7,356 nt of DNA from JANYIP01 sp031394045 (GTDB taxonomy: Bacteria; Actinomycetota; Actinomycetes; Prado026), in assembly GCA_031394045.1 (NCBI GenBank), contig JANMWN010000065.1, forward strand, positions 1-7,356, given 5' to 3'. This document shows, in pieces, positions 1 through 5,043 of the stretch. The position numbers were made by a program, and so were the translations under genes. Under the pieces are notes generated by a model. That model was not told where the DNA came from. It was given only the letters and a program-made list of their open reading frames with translations, and did no database searches. Every line of letters begins with the position of its first letter. Positions within the stretch are counted from its first letter, which is position 1.

Positions 1-1
1 C

Positions 2-205
2 TGCCAGACACCGCACTGCGGGAACCACCCCCGGCACATCCACCACATCTGGCACTGGGCCGACGGCGGACCCACCGACCTGGACAACCTGGTCGCCCTG
101 TGCGGGCACTGCCACCGCTACATCCACTCCAGCAACAACACCTGGACCATCACCCCAGTACCCGCCGGCTCACCCCTCTTCACCCGAACCGGCCCCGCGC
201 CCTAG
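2..205 (+). CDS. HNH endonuclease (DUF222/13E12-type), C-terminal fragment
   Basis: Only the last 67 codons are in the window; the gene begins upstream. The visible protein opens with C-x4-C (CQTPHC), then HPRHIHHIWHW, ADGGPTDLDNLVALC and GHCHRYIH. Together these give two zinc-binding cysteine pairs around the His-Asn-His core of an HNH nuclease (HIHH, the Asn of DLDN, the last His of CHRYIH). A short Pro/Thr-rich tail follows. In actinobacteria this C-terminal HNH module usually follows a DUF222 domain (the '13E12 repeat' family), often present in several copies per genome, with unknown biological role; the DUF222 part cannot be seen here. The tail's coding strand is very C-rich and G-poor. 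The TAG stop overlaps the stop of the convergent MarR gene within the shared tetranucleotide CTAG. The HNH assignment is firm; the DUF222 link is family knowledge. Confidence 0.85.
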   Translation, partial: CQTPHCGNHPRHIHHIWHWADGGPTDLDNLVALCGHCHRYIHSSNNTWTITPVPAGSPLFTRTGPAP

Positions 206-708
206 CGATGGAGGGATCTACGGACGGCTGGGGCGGGCGGACGGTTGCGGGGGCCGTCGAGCGGGGTCGGGGGCGCTTCGGCGATCTCGGCTGCGCGCTT
301 GAGCACCTTCTCAAGGAGGACGAGAAGCTGTTGCCGCTCCCGTGCCGTCAGTGCGGACATGACCTCGCGCTCCACCACGCGGATACCTGGGAGCAGTCGG
401 TCAGCCGCCGCGCGCCCCGCGTCGGTGACCTCCACGAGCACGCTGCGACGGTCGACGGCGTTGGGGCGCCGCATCACCCAGCCGCGATCCTCCAGCAGGT
501 CCAGCGTCGCAGTCATGGTGGCGGAAGCGACGAGCATGCGTTCGCTGATCTGCGACGGCGTCAACGGCTCGTCGGCACCCTCAAGAACGGCTAGTGCCGT
601 CGCGGCAGCATGCGGCATCTCGAACGAGTCGAGGATGCAGCGGTCCAGCTCTTGCAGCAGTGCCGTACCCGTACGAGCCATTGACGCGTACGCCTCGGTG
701 CTGCTCAC
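202..708 (-). CDS. MarR-family transcriptional regulator
   Basis: About 168 aa, the usual MarR size. From the chosen start, an N-terminal helix (about 1-32) leads to a winged helix-turn-helix: LTPSQISERM and the recognition helix around ATMTATLDLLEDRGWV (about 49-78), then the wing NAVDRRSVLVEVTDAG (about 83-98). C-terminal dimerisation helices follow (EVMSALTARERQQ to KVLKRAAEI), with a Pro/Arg-rich tail. MarR proteins are dimeric repressors released by small phenolics, antibiotics or oxidants. I chose the GTG at 708 because the first MarR helix needs these residues. The ATG at 681 (159 aa) is a real alternative and has GAGG 11 nt upstream. The open frame runs on to 897, but that would overlap the next gene and adds no MarR-like sequence. 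It lies about 110 bp downstream of the barrel-protein gene on the same strand and may regulate it; the ligand is unknown. Confidence 0.88.
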   Translation of the reverse strand: MSSTEAYASMARTGTALLQELDRCILDSFEMPHAAATALAVLEGADEPLTPSQISERMLVASATMTATLDLLEDRGWVMRRPNAVDRRSVLVEVTDAGRAAADRLLPGIRVVEREVMSALTARERQQLLVLLEKVLKRAAEIAEAPPTPLDGPRNRPPAPAVRRSLHR

Positions 709-769
709 GTCTGCGCCGGGGAACTCCGCGCTGAAACCGGCGCCGACGCGGATCAGGCCGAGGCTGGCA

Positions 770-796
770 GGGGAGGGACGTGCGACGCCCCTCCCC
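770..796 (-). terminator. Hairpin between the barrel-protein gene and marR, possible terminator/attenuator
   Basis: A perfect 8-bp stem, GGGGAGGG (770-777) with CCCTCCCC (789-796). After one A/C mismatch it continues as CGT (779-781) with ACG (785-787) around a GCG loop. It starts about 20 nt past the stop of the barrel-protein gene and lies before the marR start. No T-tract follows on the minus strand, so it is a GC-rich structure of the kind seen at high-GC gene ends rather than a textbook intrinsic terminator. It may end or reduce read-through into marR. Confidence 0.5.
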
Positions 797-817
797 GACC
801 GCCGTCGTGGGTTCGGT

Positions 818-1090
818 TCAGACACTCTCGAAGATCTCGATCCGGGGAGCGCCCGCAACCCCGGCGCGTTCCATGCCCTCGCGCAGCGCGGGGTCATGCG
901 CGAAGGCGTCGGCCTGCGTGACCGTCGGGAAGTCGTGCGTGATGAGGATGTCGTTGGCGTCTCCTGGAGCGACGAGCACCCGCTTGTCCGTGCAGCCGTG
1001 CTGGACGCGGAGCGACTCGAGCTCCTCGTAGACCGGGCGCCAGGTCGCGTAGTCGTTCACGCTGTGACGTACGACGAGGGTTGCGCTCAT
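818..1090 (-). CDS. Small dimeric alpha/beta-barrel protein ('cyclase'/ABM-like)
   Basis: A complete 90-aa protein. It starts MSATLVVRHSVNDYATWRPV and ends APRIEIFESV. The beta-alpha-beta-beta-alpha-beta order (strand TLVVRHSV, helix YATWRPVYEELESLRVQHG, strands KRVLVAPG and DILITHDF, helix TQADAFAHDPALREGMERAG, strand RIEIFES) is that of ferredoxin-like small proteins related to antibiotic biosynthesis monooxygenase (ABM) domains. Actinobacterial members are often labelled 'cyclase' without biochemical support. No signal peptide or membrane segment, so it is probably cytosolic and dimeric. The ATG has an excellent ribosome site, AAGGAG, with GGAG 7 nt upstream. Promoter TTGTCT-17-TAGTGT lies about 40 nt upstream of the start and overlaps a MarR-like palindrome, suggesting control by the neighbouring regulator. 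No catalytic residue can be assigned and the substrate is unknown. Confidence 0.8.
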   Translation of the reverse strand: MSATLVVRHSVNDYATWRPVYEELESLRVQHGCTDKRVLVAPGDANDILITHDFPTVTQADAFAHDPALREGMERAGVAGAPRIEIFESV

Positions 1091-1135
1091 GTGCGTACTC
1101 CTTGCGGTCGAGGAGGCGTCGTTGCCTCGCCGCGA

Positions 1136-1164
1136 ACACTAGAAGTAGTTTGCCTCCGAGACAA
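1136..1164 (-). promoter_or_regulatory. Sigma70-like promoter of the barrel-protein gene
   Basis: Read on the minus strand: -35 TTGTCT (1164-1159), a 17-bp spacer, then -10 TAGTGT (1141-1136). Transcription would begin near 1129, giving a leader of about 38 nt that contains the AAGGAG ribosome site. The -35 matches TTGACA at 4 of 6 positions and the -10 matches TATAAT at 3 of 6, with ideal spacing. This is inferred from sequence only. Confidence 0.55.
1150..1164. promoter_or_regulatory. MarR-like operator palindrome
   Basis: TTGCCTCCGAGACAA is a 15-bp inverted repeat around a central C; six of its seven base pairs match (only C1153/A1161 fails). It covers the -35 box of the barrel-protein promoter, the classic position for a repressor. 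The exact 8-bp direct repeat AAGTAGTT overlaps it at 1143-1150 and 1163-1170, 20 bp apart, about two helical turns. The likely ligand is the MarR protein encoded at 202-708, but binding is inference. Confidence 0.5.
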
Positions 1165-1205
1165 GTAGTTCGGTACGGAAACATTTCTGCCATCGCTGCA
1201 GACGC

Positions 1206-1298
1206 TCCATCGCGGAGTTGTACCTCAGGTACGGGTTCTCGCCGACCGGCGCGGTGTTCGAGGGCGAGGACGTTCTCGCCATGCCGCTGACCGCCTGA
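1206..1298 (+). pseudogene. Relic of a GNAT N-acetyltransferase (C-terminal ~30 codons)
   Basis: In the frame ending at TGA 1296-1298 the translation contains AELYLRYGFSPTG followed by FEGEDVLAMPLTA. This is the classic end of a GNAT acetyltransferase: the 'LY.R.GF.PTG' helix-turn after the acetyl-CoA site, then the last strand ending 'AMPL'. Upstream in the same frame the residues become Cys/Arg/His-rich and unlike any GNAT (about 1165-1205), and the promoter and barrel-protein gene lie beyond, so the remaining ~120 residues are gone. No start codon or ribosome site exists for the fragment. It is best read as the 3' remnant of a deleted gene, with the deletion junction between about 1170 and 1206. 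It is short, so family assignment rests on one motif block. A weak hairpin, GACCGC (1289-1294) with GCGGTC (1304-1309), overlaps its stop. Confidence 0.6.
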
Positions 1299-1331
1299 CG
1301 GGTGCGGTCCTGCAGCCGCGCATAGGCCACC

Positions 1332-1340
1332 ATGGACTGA
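1332..1340 (+). promoter_or_regulatory. Two-codon ATG-GAC-TGA mini-ORF overlapping the TPR gene start
   Basis: ATG GAC TGA ends at 1340, the first base of the TPR gene's ATG (TGATG overlap). AGG at 1324-1326 is 5 nt from the mini-ORF ATG but 13 nt from the gene's own ATG. Ribosomes could therefore load at 1332, stop after two codons and restart at 1340. It may equally be chance. Confidence 0.25.
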
Positions 1341-2206
1341 TGAACGAGGCCCTTGATCAGCGACTGGTGGCGACGGCCTCGTCGACCGACGCCGAGCTGT
1401 GGATGGGGCTCGGCTGCGACCTGGCTGATGCGGGACGCGGGGTTGACGCAGAGATGTGCTTCCGCAGGGCCGTCGAGCTCGGGCTCGACTGGGTCTGGTT
1501 CAACCTCGGGAACTCCCTGCTCACCCAGCGACGGTACGAGGAGGCGATCGTCGCCTACCAGCATGCGATCGAAGCCGGCGAGACCGATGCCTGGCTCAAC
1601 ATGGGCTTCGCGATGGAAGACGTCGGCGACTTCGTGGGCGCATGTGAGGCCTATCGAGCGGCGCAGAGCGCGGACGACCCCAAGGCCGCCATCTCGTTGG
1701 CCTTCCTGCTCCGCAAGGTCGGCAGCCAGTCCGAGGCGGTGGCCGTCGCGGCGCAGGCGGCTTACGCAGGGGACGTGCTGGCGAAGGCGGTCTCAGCGGT
1801 CTGGGCCTGGGATAAAGACGAGGACCCGGCGTTGGAGCAAGCGCTTCGGGACGGGATCGAGCACTTCGGCGACGCGCGTACGGCCCTCGCGCACCTGCTC
1901 TGTGCGACGGAGCGGGTTCCTGAGGCGCGAGCACTCCTGGAGCAGGGGGCCAAGCTCGGCGAGCCAAACAGCTGGCTACCGCTTGGAAATCTGTACCGCG
2001 ACGAGATGGACGACGAGGACGCAGCCGAGGCGGCGTACCGCAGCGGGATCGCGGCGGGCGACGCCTACTCCCACCTGAACCTCGGTCGCCTGCTGGAGGA
2101 CCGAGGAGATCTTGAGGGTGCTGCTGAGCAGTTCCGGCTCGGTGCCGCCGAGGGTGACGACATGGCCGTGACCGCGCTGCGGGAGCTCGAGGAAGACCAG
2201 GACTAA
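1340..2206 (+). CDS. Tetratricopeptide/Sel1-like repeat protein
   Basis: 288 aa made of about eight tandem helical-hairpin units of 30-33 residues, a little shorter than the canonical 34-residue TPR. They run about 17-49, 50-81, 82-113, 114-145, 146-178, 179-208, 209-241 and 242-273. The best units read like 'aW.nLG..L...G....A...Y..aI.aGd', for example NLGNSLLTQRRYEEAIVAYQ and LNLGRLLEDRGDLEGAAEQF. Units 4-6 are more diverged. No signal peptide, membrane helix or fused catalytic domain, so it is probably a cytosolic protein-binding scaffold; the partner is unknown. The protein is acidic, ending EELEEDQD. The ATG at 1340 has only a weak AGG 13 nt upstream and no clear promoter is seen. The TAA stop overlaps the stop of the convergent DUF2530 gene by two bases. 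Confidence 0.85.
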   Translation: MNEALDQRLVATASSTDAELWMGLGCDLADAGRGVDAEMCFRRAVELGLDWVWFNLGNSLLTQRRYEEAIVAYQHAIEAGETDAWLNMGFAMEDVGDFVGACEAYRAAQSADDPKAAISLAFLLRKVGSQSEAVAVAAQAAYAGDVLAKAVSAVWAWDKDEDPALEQALRDGIEHFGDARTALAHLLCATERVPEARALLEQGAKLGEPNSWLPLGNLYRDEMDDEDAAEAAYRSGIAAGDAYSHLNLGRLLEDRGDLEGAAEQFRLGAAEGDDMAVTALRELEEDQD

Positions 2207-2469
2207 CGGGCGCGGCGGTAGGCGTCGCGGCGGCGGCGTACCCACAGGGAGCCGAGCACCCCGAGCACGAGACCCGTGAGGCAGACCCAGATCCACCAGT
2301 CTTTGCCGGCGGCCTCCAGGCGGGTACGGAACGGCAGCAGCCCGACGAGGACGACTGCCCACAGCACGGTTCCCACGGTCACCGGGACGACCGCGTCGGA
2401 CTGCTCGGACTCCTGGGAGCTGTGCGAGCTGTGCGAGCTTCCCACGCCTCCCACGTCGTTGTCGGTCAC
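2203..2469 (-). CDS. DUF2530-like two-helix membrane protein
   Basis: From the chosen GTG the protein is 88 aa. A polar, Ser/His-rich N-terminus (GSSHSSHSSQESEQ) precedes a first hydrophobic helix (VTVGTVLWAVVLVGLLPF), a short loop with RTRLEAAGKDWW, a second helix (IWVCLTGLVLGVLGSLWV) and an Arg-rich end (RRRRDAYRRAR). The pattern 'TVGTVLWAV...PFR.RLE..G..WW.W.C.TG..LG..G...RRRR' is what I recall for actinobacterial DUF2530 proteins, often found beside a MarR gene as here; function is unknown. The positive C-terminus suggests both ends lie in the cytoplasm. The frame also allows a TTG start at 2517 (104 aa), but that lies inside the likely marR promoter with no ribosome site; the GTG at 2469 has AGG 9 nt upstream. 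It is divergent from the MarR operon. Confidence 0.75.
   Translation of the reverse strand: MTDNDVGGVGSSHSSHSSQESEQSDAVVPVTVGTVLWAVVLVGLLPFRTRLEAAGKDWWIWVCLTGLVLGVLGSLWVRRRRDAYRRAR
2417..2439. repeat. 9-bp tandem repeat encoding Ser-Ser-His units
   Basis: GAGCTGTGC occurs twice in tandem (2417-2425, 2426-2434) followed by a partial copy GAGCT (2435-2439). On the minus strand it encodes the SSHSSHSS stretch of the DUF2530-like protein's N-terminal tail. The unit is a multiple of three, so copy-number change would keep the frame. Confidence 0.7.
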
Positions 2470-2507
2470 GGGCGGCAGCCTAGCCCGCGCATCCAGACCA
2501 GCACTAT

Positions 2508-2537
2508 CGTTAGCCAAGGTAATGAGTTAGAGTAACG
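2508..2537. promoter_or_regulatory. Leaderless-type promoter and operator of the marR-MFS operon
   Basis: This AT-richer patch between the divergent DUF2530 and marR genes holds paired half-sites: GTTA (2509-2512) with TAA (2520-2522), then GTTA (2526-2529) with TAAC (2533-2536). The outer arms CGTTA (2508-2512) and TAACG (2533-2537) form an inverted repeat. A possible -10 box TAGAGT (2528-2533) lies 6 nt before the marR ATG at 2540, and no ribosome site is present. The transcript may therefore start at or near the A of the ATG. No good -35 is seen. Autorepression by the MarR product would be usual for the family; here it is inference. Confidence 0.5.
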
Positions 2538-2539
2538 AC

Positions 2540-2974
2540 ATGGCCCGATCGACGCTTGCCGACACCGAGCTCTCCAGCGTGCTCCGCATCTCGGTGATGC
2601 GGCTCGCCCGCCGGCTGCGCAGCGAACGCTCCTCGGCCGACCTCACCCTCACCCAGATCTCCGCTCTGTCGGCGCTGGAACGCCAGGGACCGTCGACGCC
2701 GTCCGAGCTGGCCGCCCACGAACGCGTCCAGCCGCCCTCGATGACCAGGGTGATCGCTGTGCTCGAGGAGCTCGGACTGGTCTCGCGTGGGCCGCACCCC
2801 ACCGACGGCCGACAGGTGCTGGTCGCGGCGACCGACCAGGCCCGCGCGATGCTCCGCGAGGACCGCCGCCGCCGCGAGGCCTGGCTGGTGGACCACCTCG
2901 CGGACCTCACTCCGGACGAACGGGCCGTGCTGCAGGCCGCGGCCCCGATCCTGGACCGGCTGGCTGCCCAGTGA
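2540..2974 (+). CDS. MarR-family transcriptional regulator, first gene of the efflux operon
   Basis: A complete 144-aa MarR protein. Order: N-terminal helix (about 5-30, VLRISVMRLARRLRSERS), LTLTQISALSALERQG, the helix-turn-helix at about 52-82 (STPSELAAHERVQPPSMTRV then IAVLEELGLVSR), the wing at 84-98 (PHPTDGRQVLVAAT), and a long C-terminal dimerisation region (ARAMLREDRRRREAWLVDHL, LTPDERAVLQAAAPILDRLA). It probably represses its own operon until an inducing drug or metabolite binds. The ATG at 2540 follows GTTA/TAAC half-sites and lacks a ribosome site, which suggests a leaderless start. The last four bases, GTGA at 2971-2974, are shared with the exporter's GTG start, so the two genes are translationally coupled. 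The MarR-MFS pairing is a common drug-efflux arrangement. The inducer is unknown. Confidence 0.93.
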   Translation: MARSTLADTELSSVLRISVMRLARRLRSERSSADLTLTQISALSALERQGPSTPSELAAHERVQPPSMTRVIAVLEELGLVSRGPHPTDGRQVLVAATDQARAMLREDRRRREAWLVDHLADLTPDERAVLQAAAPILDRLAAQ

Positions 2975-4245
2975 CCCCGACTTTCAGCGCGCTCTCCAAC
3001 CGCAACTTTCGGCTCTTCGCCTCGGGCCAGATGGTGTCGAACACGGGCACCTGGATGCAGCGGGTGGCGCAGGACTGGTTGGTGCTCCTGCTCACCGGCC
3101 AGTCGGGTACGGCGCTGGGCATCACGACCGCGCTGCAGTTCCTGCCGATCCTGCTCTTCACGCTCTGGGGCGGCCTTCTCGCGGACCGGCTGCCCAAGCG
3201 CAAGGTCCTGGTGGGTACGCAGCTGGTGATGGGCGTGCAGGCGCTGATCCTCGGTATCCTCACGGTCACGGGAACCGCCAGGGTCTGGCACCTGTACCTG
3301 CTGGCGCTCGTCCTCGGCCTGGCCTCCGCGCTCGACACCCCGGTGCGCCAGGCGTTCGTCTCGGAGATGGTGGGGCGACGCGACCTGCCCAACGCCGTGG
3401 CGCTCGGCAGCGCGACCTTCAACCTCGGCCGTGTCGTCGGCCCGGCCGTGGCCGGCCTGCTCATCGCGGCGTTCGGCACCGGCCCGGTGTTCCTGATCAA
3501 CGCGGTGTCGTATCTCGCGGTGATCGCAGGCCTGCTGCTGATGCGTGGCGCCGAGCTGATGCCGGCGGCCCGGGTGGCGCGCGGTCCCGGTGCGCTGCGC
3601 GAGGCGGCGGAGTACGTACGTAACCGGCCCGAGCTGTTGCTGGTGATCGTGATCGCGGGCGTCGTGGGCACGTTCGGGTTCAACTACCAGATCACGACCG
3701 CCCTGATGGCTACGCATGTATTTCATGCGGGGCCGTCCGCCTTCGGGTTGCTGTCGACCGCGTTCGCCCTGGGCTCGCTGGCAGGTGCTTTGCTCTCGGC
3801 TCGCCGAGCGGGCCGGACCGGCTCGCGCCCCTCGCTCAGGCTGGTGGTCGGGCTCGCCCTCGGCTTCGGCGTGCTCGAGGTGATCTCCGGTCTTGCTCCC
3901 TCGTACGTCGCCTTCTTCGTGATCCTCGTACCGACCGGGCTGGTCGCGATCTGGTTCGTGACCTCGGCCAACGCCTTCGTCCAGCTGGGCGTCGAGCCCT
4001 CGTTGCGCGGCCGGGTAATAGGGATCTTCATGGTCGCGTTCTTCGGGGGTACGCCGATCGGTGCGCCGCTGCTGGGCTGGCTGGCCGAGGTGGCAGGCGC
4101 GCGCTGGTCGCTGATCGGCGGCGGGCTGGCCGCGCTGGCACTCACCCTGCTCGCGGCGGTCTGGCTACGGCCGCGGATCCGCGCCGCCGCCCACTTCGAA
4201 GCCGCCGCGCTGCGGAACCCCATCGACGGACGCGTCCAGGCCTGA
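2971..4245 (+). CDS. MFS exporter, DHA3/MFS_3 (EntS-like) type
   Basis: 424 aa, normal for a 12-helix MFS protein, starting at a GTG that overlaps the marR stop by 4 bp. The start reads FSALSNRNFRLFASGQMVSN and continues TGTWMQRVAQDWLV, typical of the MFS_3 family. Motif A, GGLLADRLPKRK, is at 67-78 between helices 2 and 3. DTPVRQAFVSEMV (122-134) is the signature after helix 4, and GRVVGPAVAGLL (153-164) is in helix 5. A cytoplasmic loop around 192-220 separates the two six-helix halves, and RGRVIGIFMVAFFGGTPIG (346-364) is in the second half. Members use the proton gradient to export drugs, siderophores or metabolites across the inner membrane. It should be controlled by the MarR upstream; the substrate cannot be deduced. 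Its stop is 12 bp before the next gene. Confidence 0.93.
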   Translation: MTPTFSALSNRNFRLFASGQMVSNTGTWMQRVAQDWLVLLLTGQSGTALGITTALQFLPILLFTLWGGLLADRLPKRKVLVGTQLVMGVQALILGILTVTGTARVWHLYLLALVLGLASALDTPVRQAFVSEMVGRRDLPNAVALGSATFNLGRVVGPAVAGLLIAAFGTGPVFLINAVSYLAVIAGLLLMRGAELMPAARVARGPGALREAAEYVRNRPELLLVIVIAGVVGTFGFNYQITTALMATHVFHAGPSAFGLLSTAFALGSLAGALLSARRAGRTGSRPSLRLVVGLALGFGVLEVISGLAPSYVAFFVILVPTGLVAIWFVTSANAFVQLGVEPSLRGRVIGIFMVAFFGGTPIGAPLLGWLAEVAGARWSLIGGGLAALALTLLAAVWLRPRIRAAAHFEAAALRNPIDGRVQA

Positions 4246-4257
4246 CAGGCTCGGCGG

Positions 4258-5043
4258 GTGACCGAATACAGCGACCACGCGACGTGGCTGCCCCCTGTCC
4301 GCTACCTCGAGCTGATCGCGAGCGACGCGAGCCGTCTCGCTGCGGTCGCAGCGGGCCACCTCGACGACCCCGTACCCACCTGTCCCGGCTGGACCGTGGC
4401 CGACCTGGTCACGCACACCGGCGAGGTCTACAACCACAAGGTCGCGTGCACGCTCCTGGGTCGCCGCCCCGCGGAGGAGGAGTACGCGCACGGCCCGGCC
4501 GAGGGCCAGGACCTGCTCGAGTGGTTCGACGCCTCGCTCGCGACCCTGCTCGAGACGCTGGGCTCCCGTGCCCCCGACTCAGGGGCGTACACGTGGTACG
4601 ACCCCGACCAGAGCGTCGTCTTCTGGATCCGGCGGGTGGCGCAGGAGACCGTGATCCACCGGGTCGACGCGGAGGCGGCGGTGGGGGCGGTCACGGCGGC
4701 GGACGAGGCGCTCGCCATCGACGGCATCGACGAGGCGCTGCACCTGTTCCTCAGCTACGCGATCGGCGAGGACCCGGACGAGGACATCGCCAACTATGCG
4801 GGGCGCTCGCTCCAGGTACGTACCGGGTCCTGGGCCTGGCAGGTCACCGTCGACCTGACCGACCCGGTCGACAAGATCCCGCTGACCCGTGGCGCCAAGC
4901 CCGCACAGGCCACCGTCAGCGCCGAGCCGTCCGAGCTGCTGCTGTGGGTCTGGGGGCGGCGGCCCGACTCGGCGGTGACCCTGAACGGCGACCTGGCAGC
5001 GGTGTCCGACTTCCGCGAGCTGCTCGTGCGCGGCACCCAGTAA
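4258..5043 (+). CDS. Mycothiol-dependent maleylpyruvate isomerase family protein (DinB-like)
   Basis: 261 aa, normal length for the family (TIGR03083/MDMPI). The N-terminal four-helix DinB-like domain holds the diagnostic CPGWTVADLVTHTGEV (42-57), and the late helix holds RRVAQETVIHRVDAEAA (125-141). As I recall, C. glutamicum maleylpyruvate isomerase binds its metal with one His, then Glu and His four residues apart. His53, Glu130 and His134 here fit that pattern, so the metal site looks intact. The C-terminal half (about 185-261, VRTGSWAWQVTVDL, EPSELLLWVWGRRPDSAVTL) matches the MDMPI C-terminal/SCP2-like domain. Members use or are thought to use mycothiol; most are not true maleylpyruvate isomerases, and no gentisate-pathway genes are present, so the reaction is open. 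The GTG at 4258 has AGG 8 nt upstream and lies 12 bp after the exporter, probably cotranscribed, suggesting detoxification. The stop overlaps the next ATG (TAATG). Confidence 0.85.
   Translation: MTEYSDHATWLPPVRYLELIASDASRLAAVAAGHLDDPVPTCPGWTVADLVTHTGEVYNHKVACTLLGRRPAEEEYAHGPAEGQDLLEWFDASLATLLETLGSRAPDSGAYTWYDPDQSVVFWIRRVAQETVIHRVDAEAAVGAVTAADEALAIDGIDEALHLFLSYAIGEDPDEDIANYAGRSLQVRTGSWAWQVTVDLTDPVDKIPLTRGAKPAQATVSAEPSELLLWVWGRRPDSAVTLNGDLAAVSDFRELLVRGTQ

Noticed and set aside
1..205. HNH nuclease end as evidence of a mobile element or restriction system
   Set aside because: Only the C-terminus is visible and DUF222/HNH genes are common chromosomal paralogues in actinobacteria; no inverted repeats, integrase or methylase is present nearby.
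709..897. Extension of the 202-708 MarR gene to an ATG at 897 (231 aa)
   Set aside because: It would overlap the barrel-protein gene by 80 bp and cross the hairpin; the added residues are Arg/Pro/Ser-rich and unlike a MarR N-terminus.
1289..1309. GACCGC/GCGGTC inverted repeat as a terminator
   Set aside because: The stem is only 6 bp with a 9-nt loop and no T-tract, common by chance at this GC content; mentioned only with the GNAT relic.
1139..1564. A 141-codon minus-strand frame whose C-terminus looked protein-like (NPYLRYNSAMERLQRWQ)
   Set aside because: That stretch is the antisense of the GNAT relic on the + strand, and the N-terminal half is antisense to the TPR gene; there is no start signal or family match.
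2527..3726. A 399-codon minus-strand open frame opposite marR and the MFS gene
   Set aside because: Its product is Arg/His/Gln/Glu-rich low-complexity sequence without a recognisable domain, while the + strand encodes two clear families with coupled starts. It is a GC-driven shadow.
4284..5042. A long + strand frame overlapping the mycothiol-type enzyme gene
   Set aside because: It is Arg/Gly/Pro-rich and out of frame with a well-supported gene. Only its last 29 codons, after the ATG at 5043, look like a real (micro)protein.
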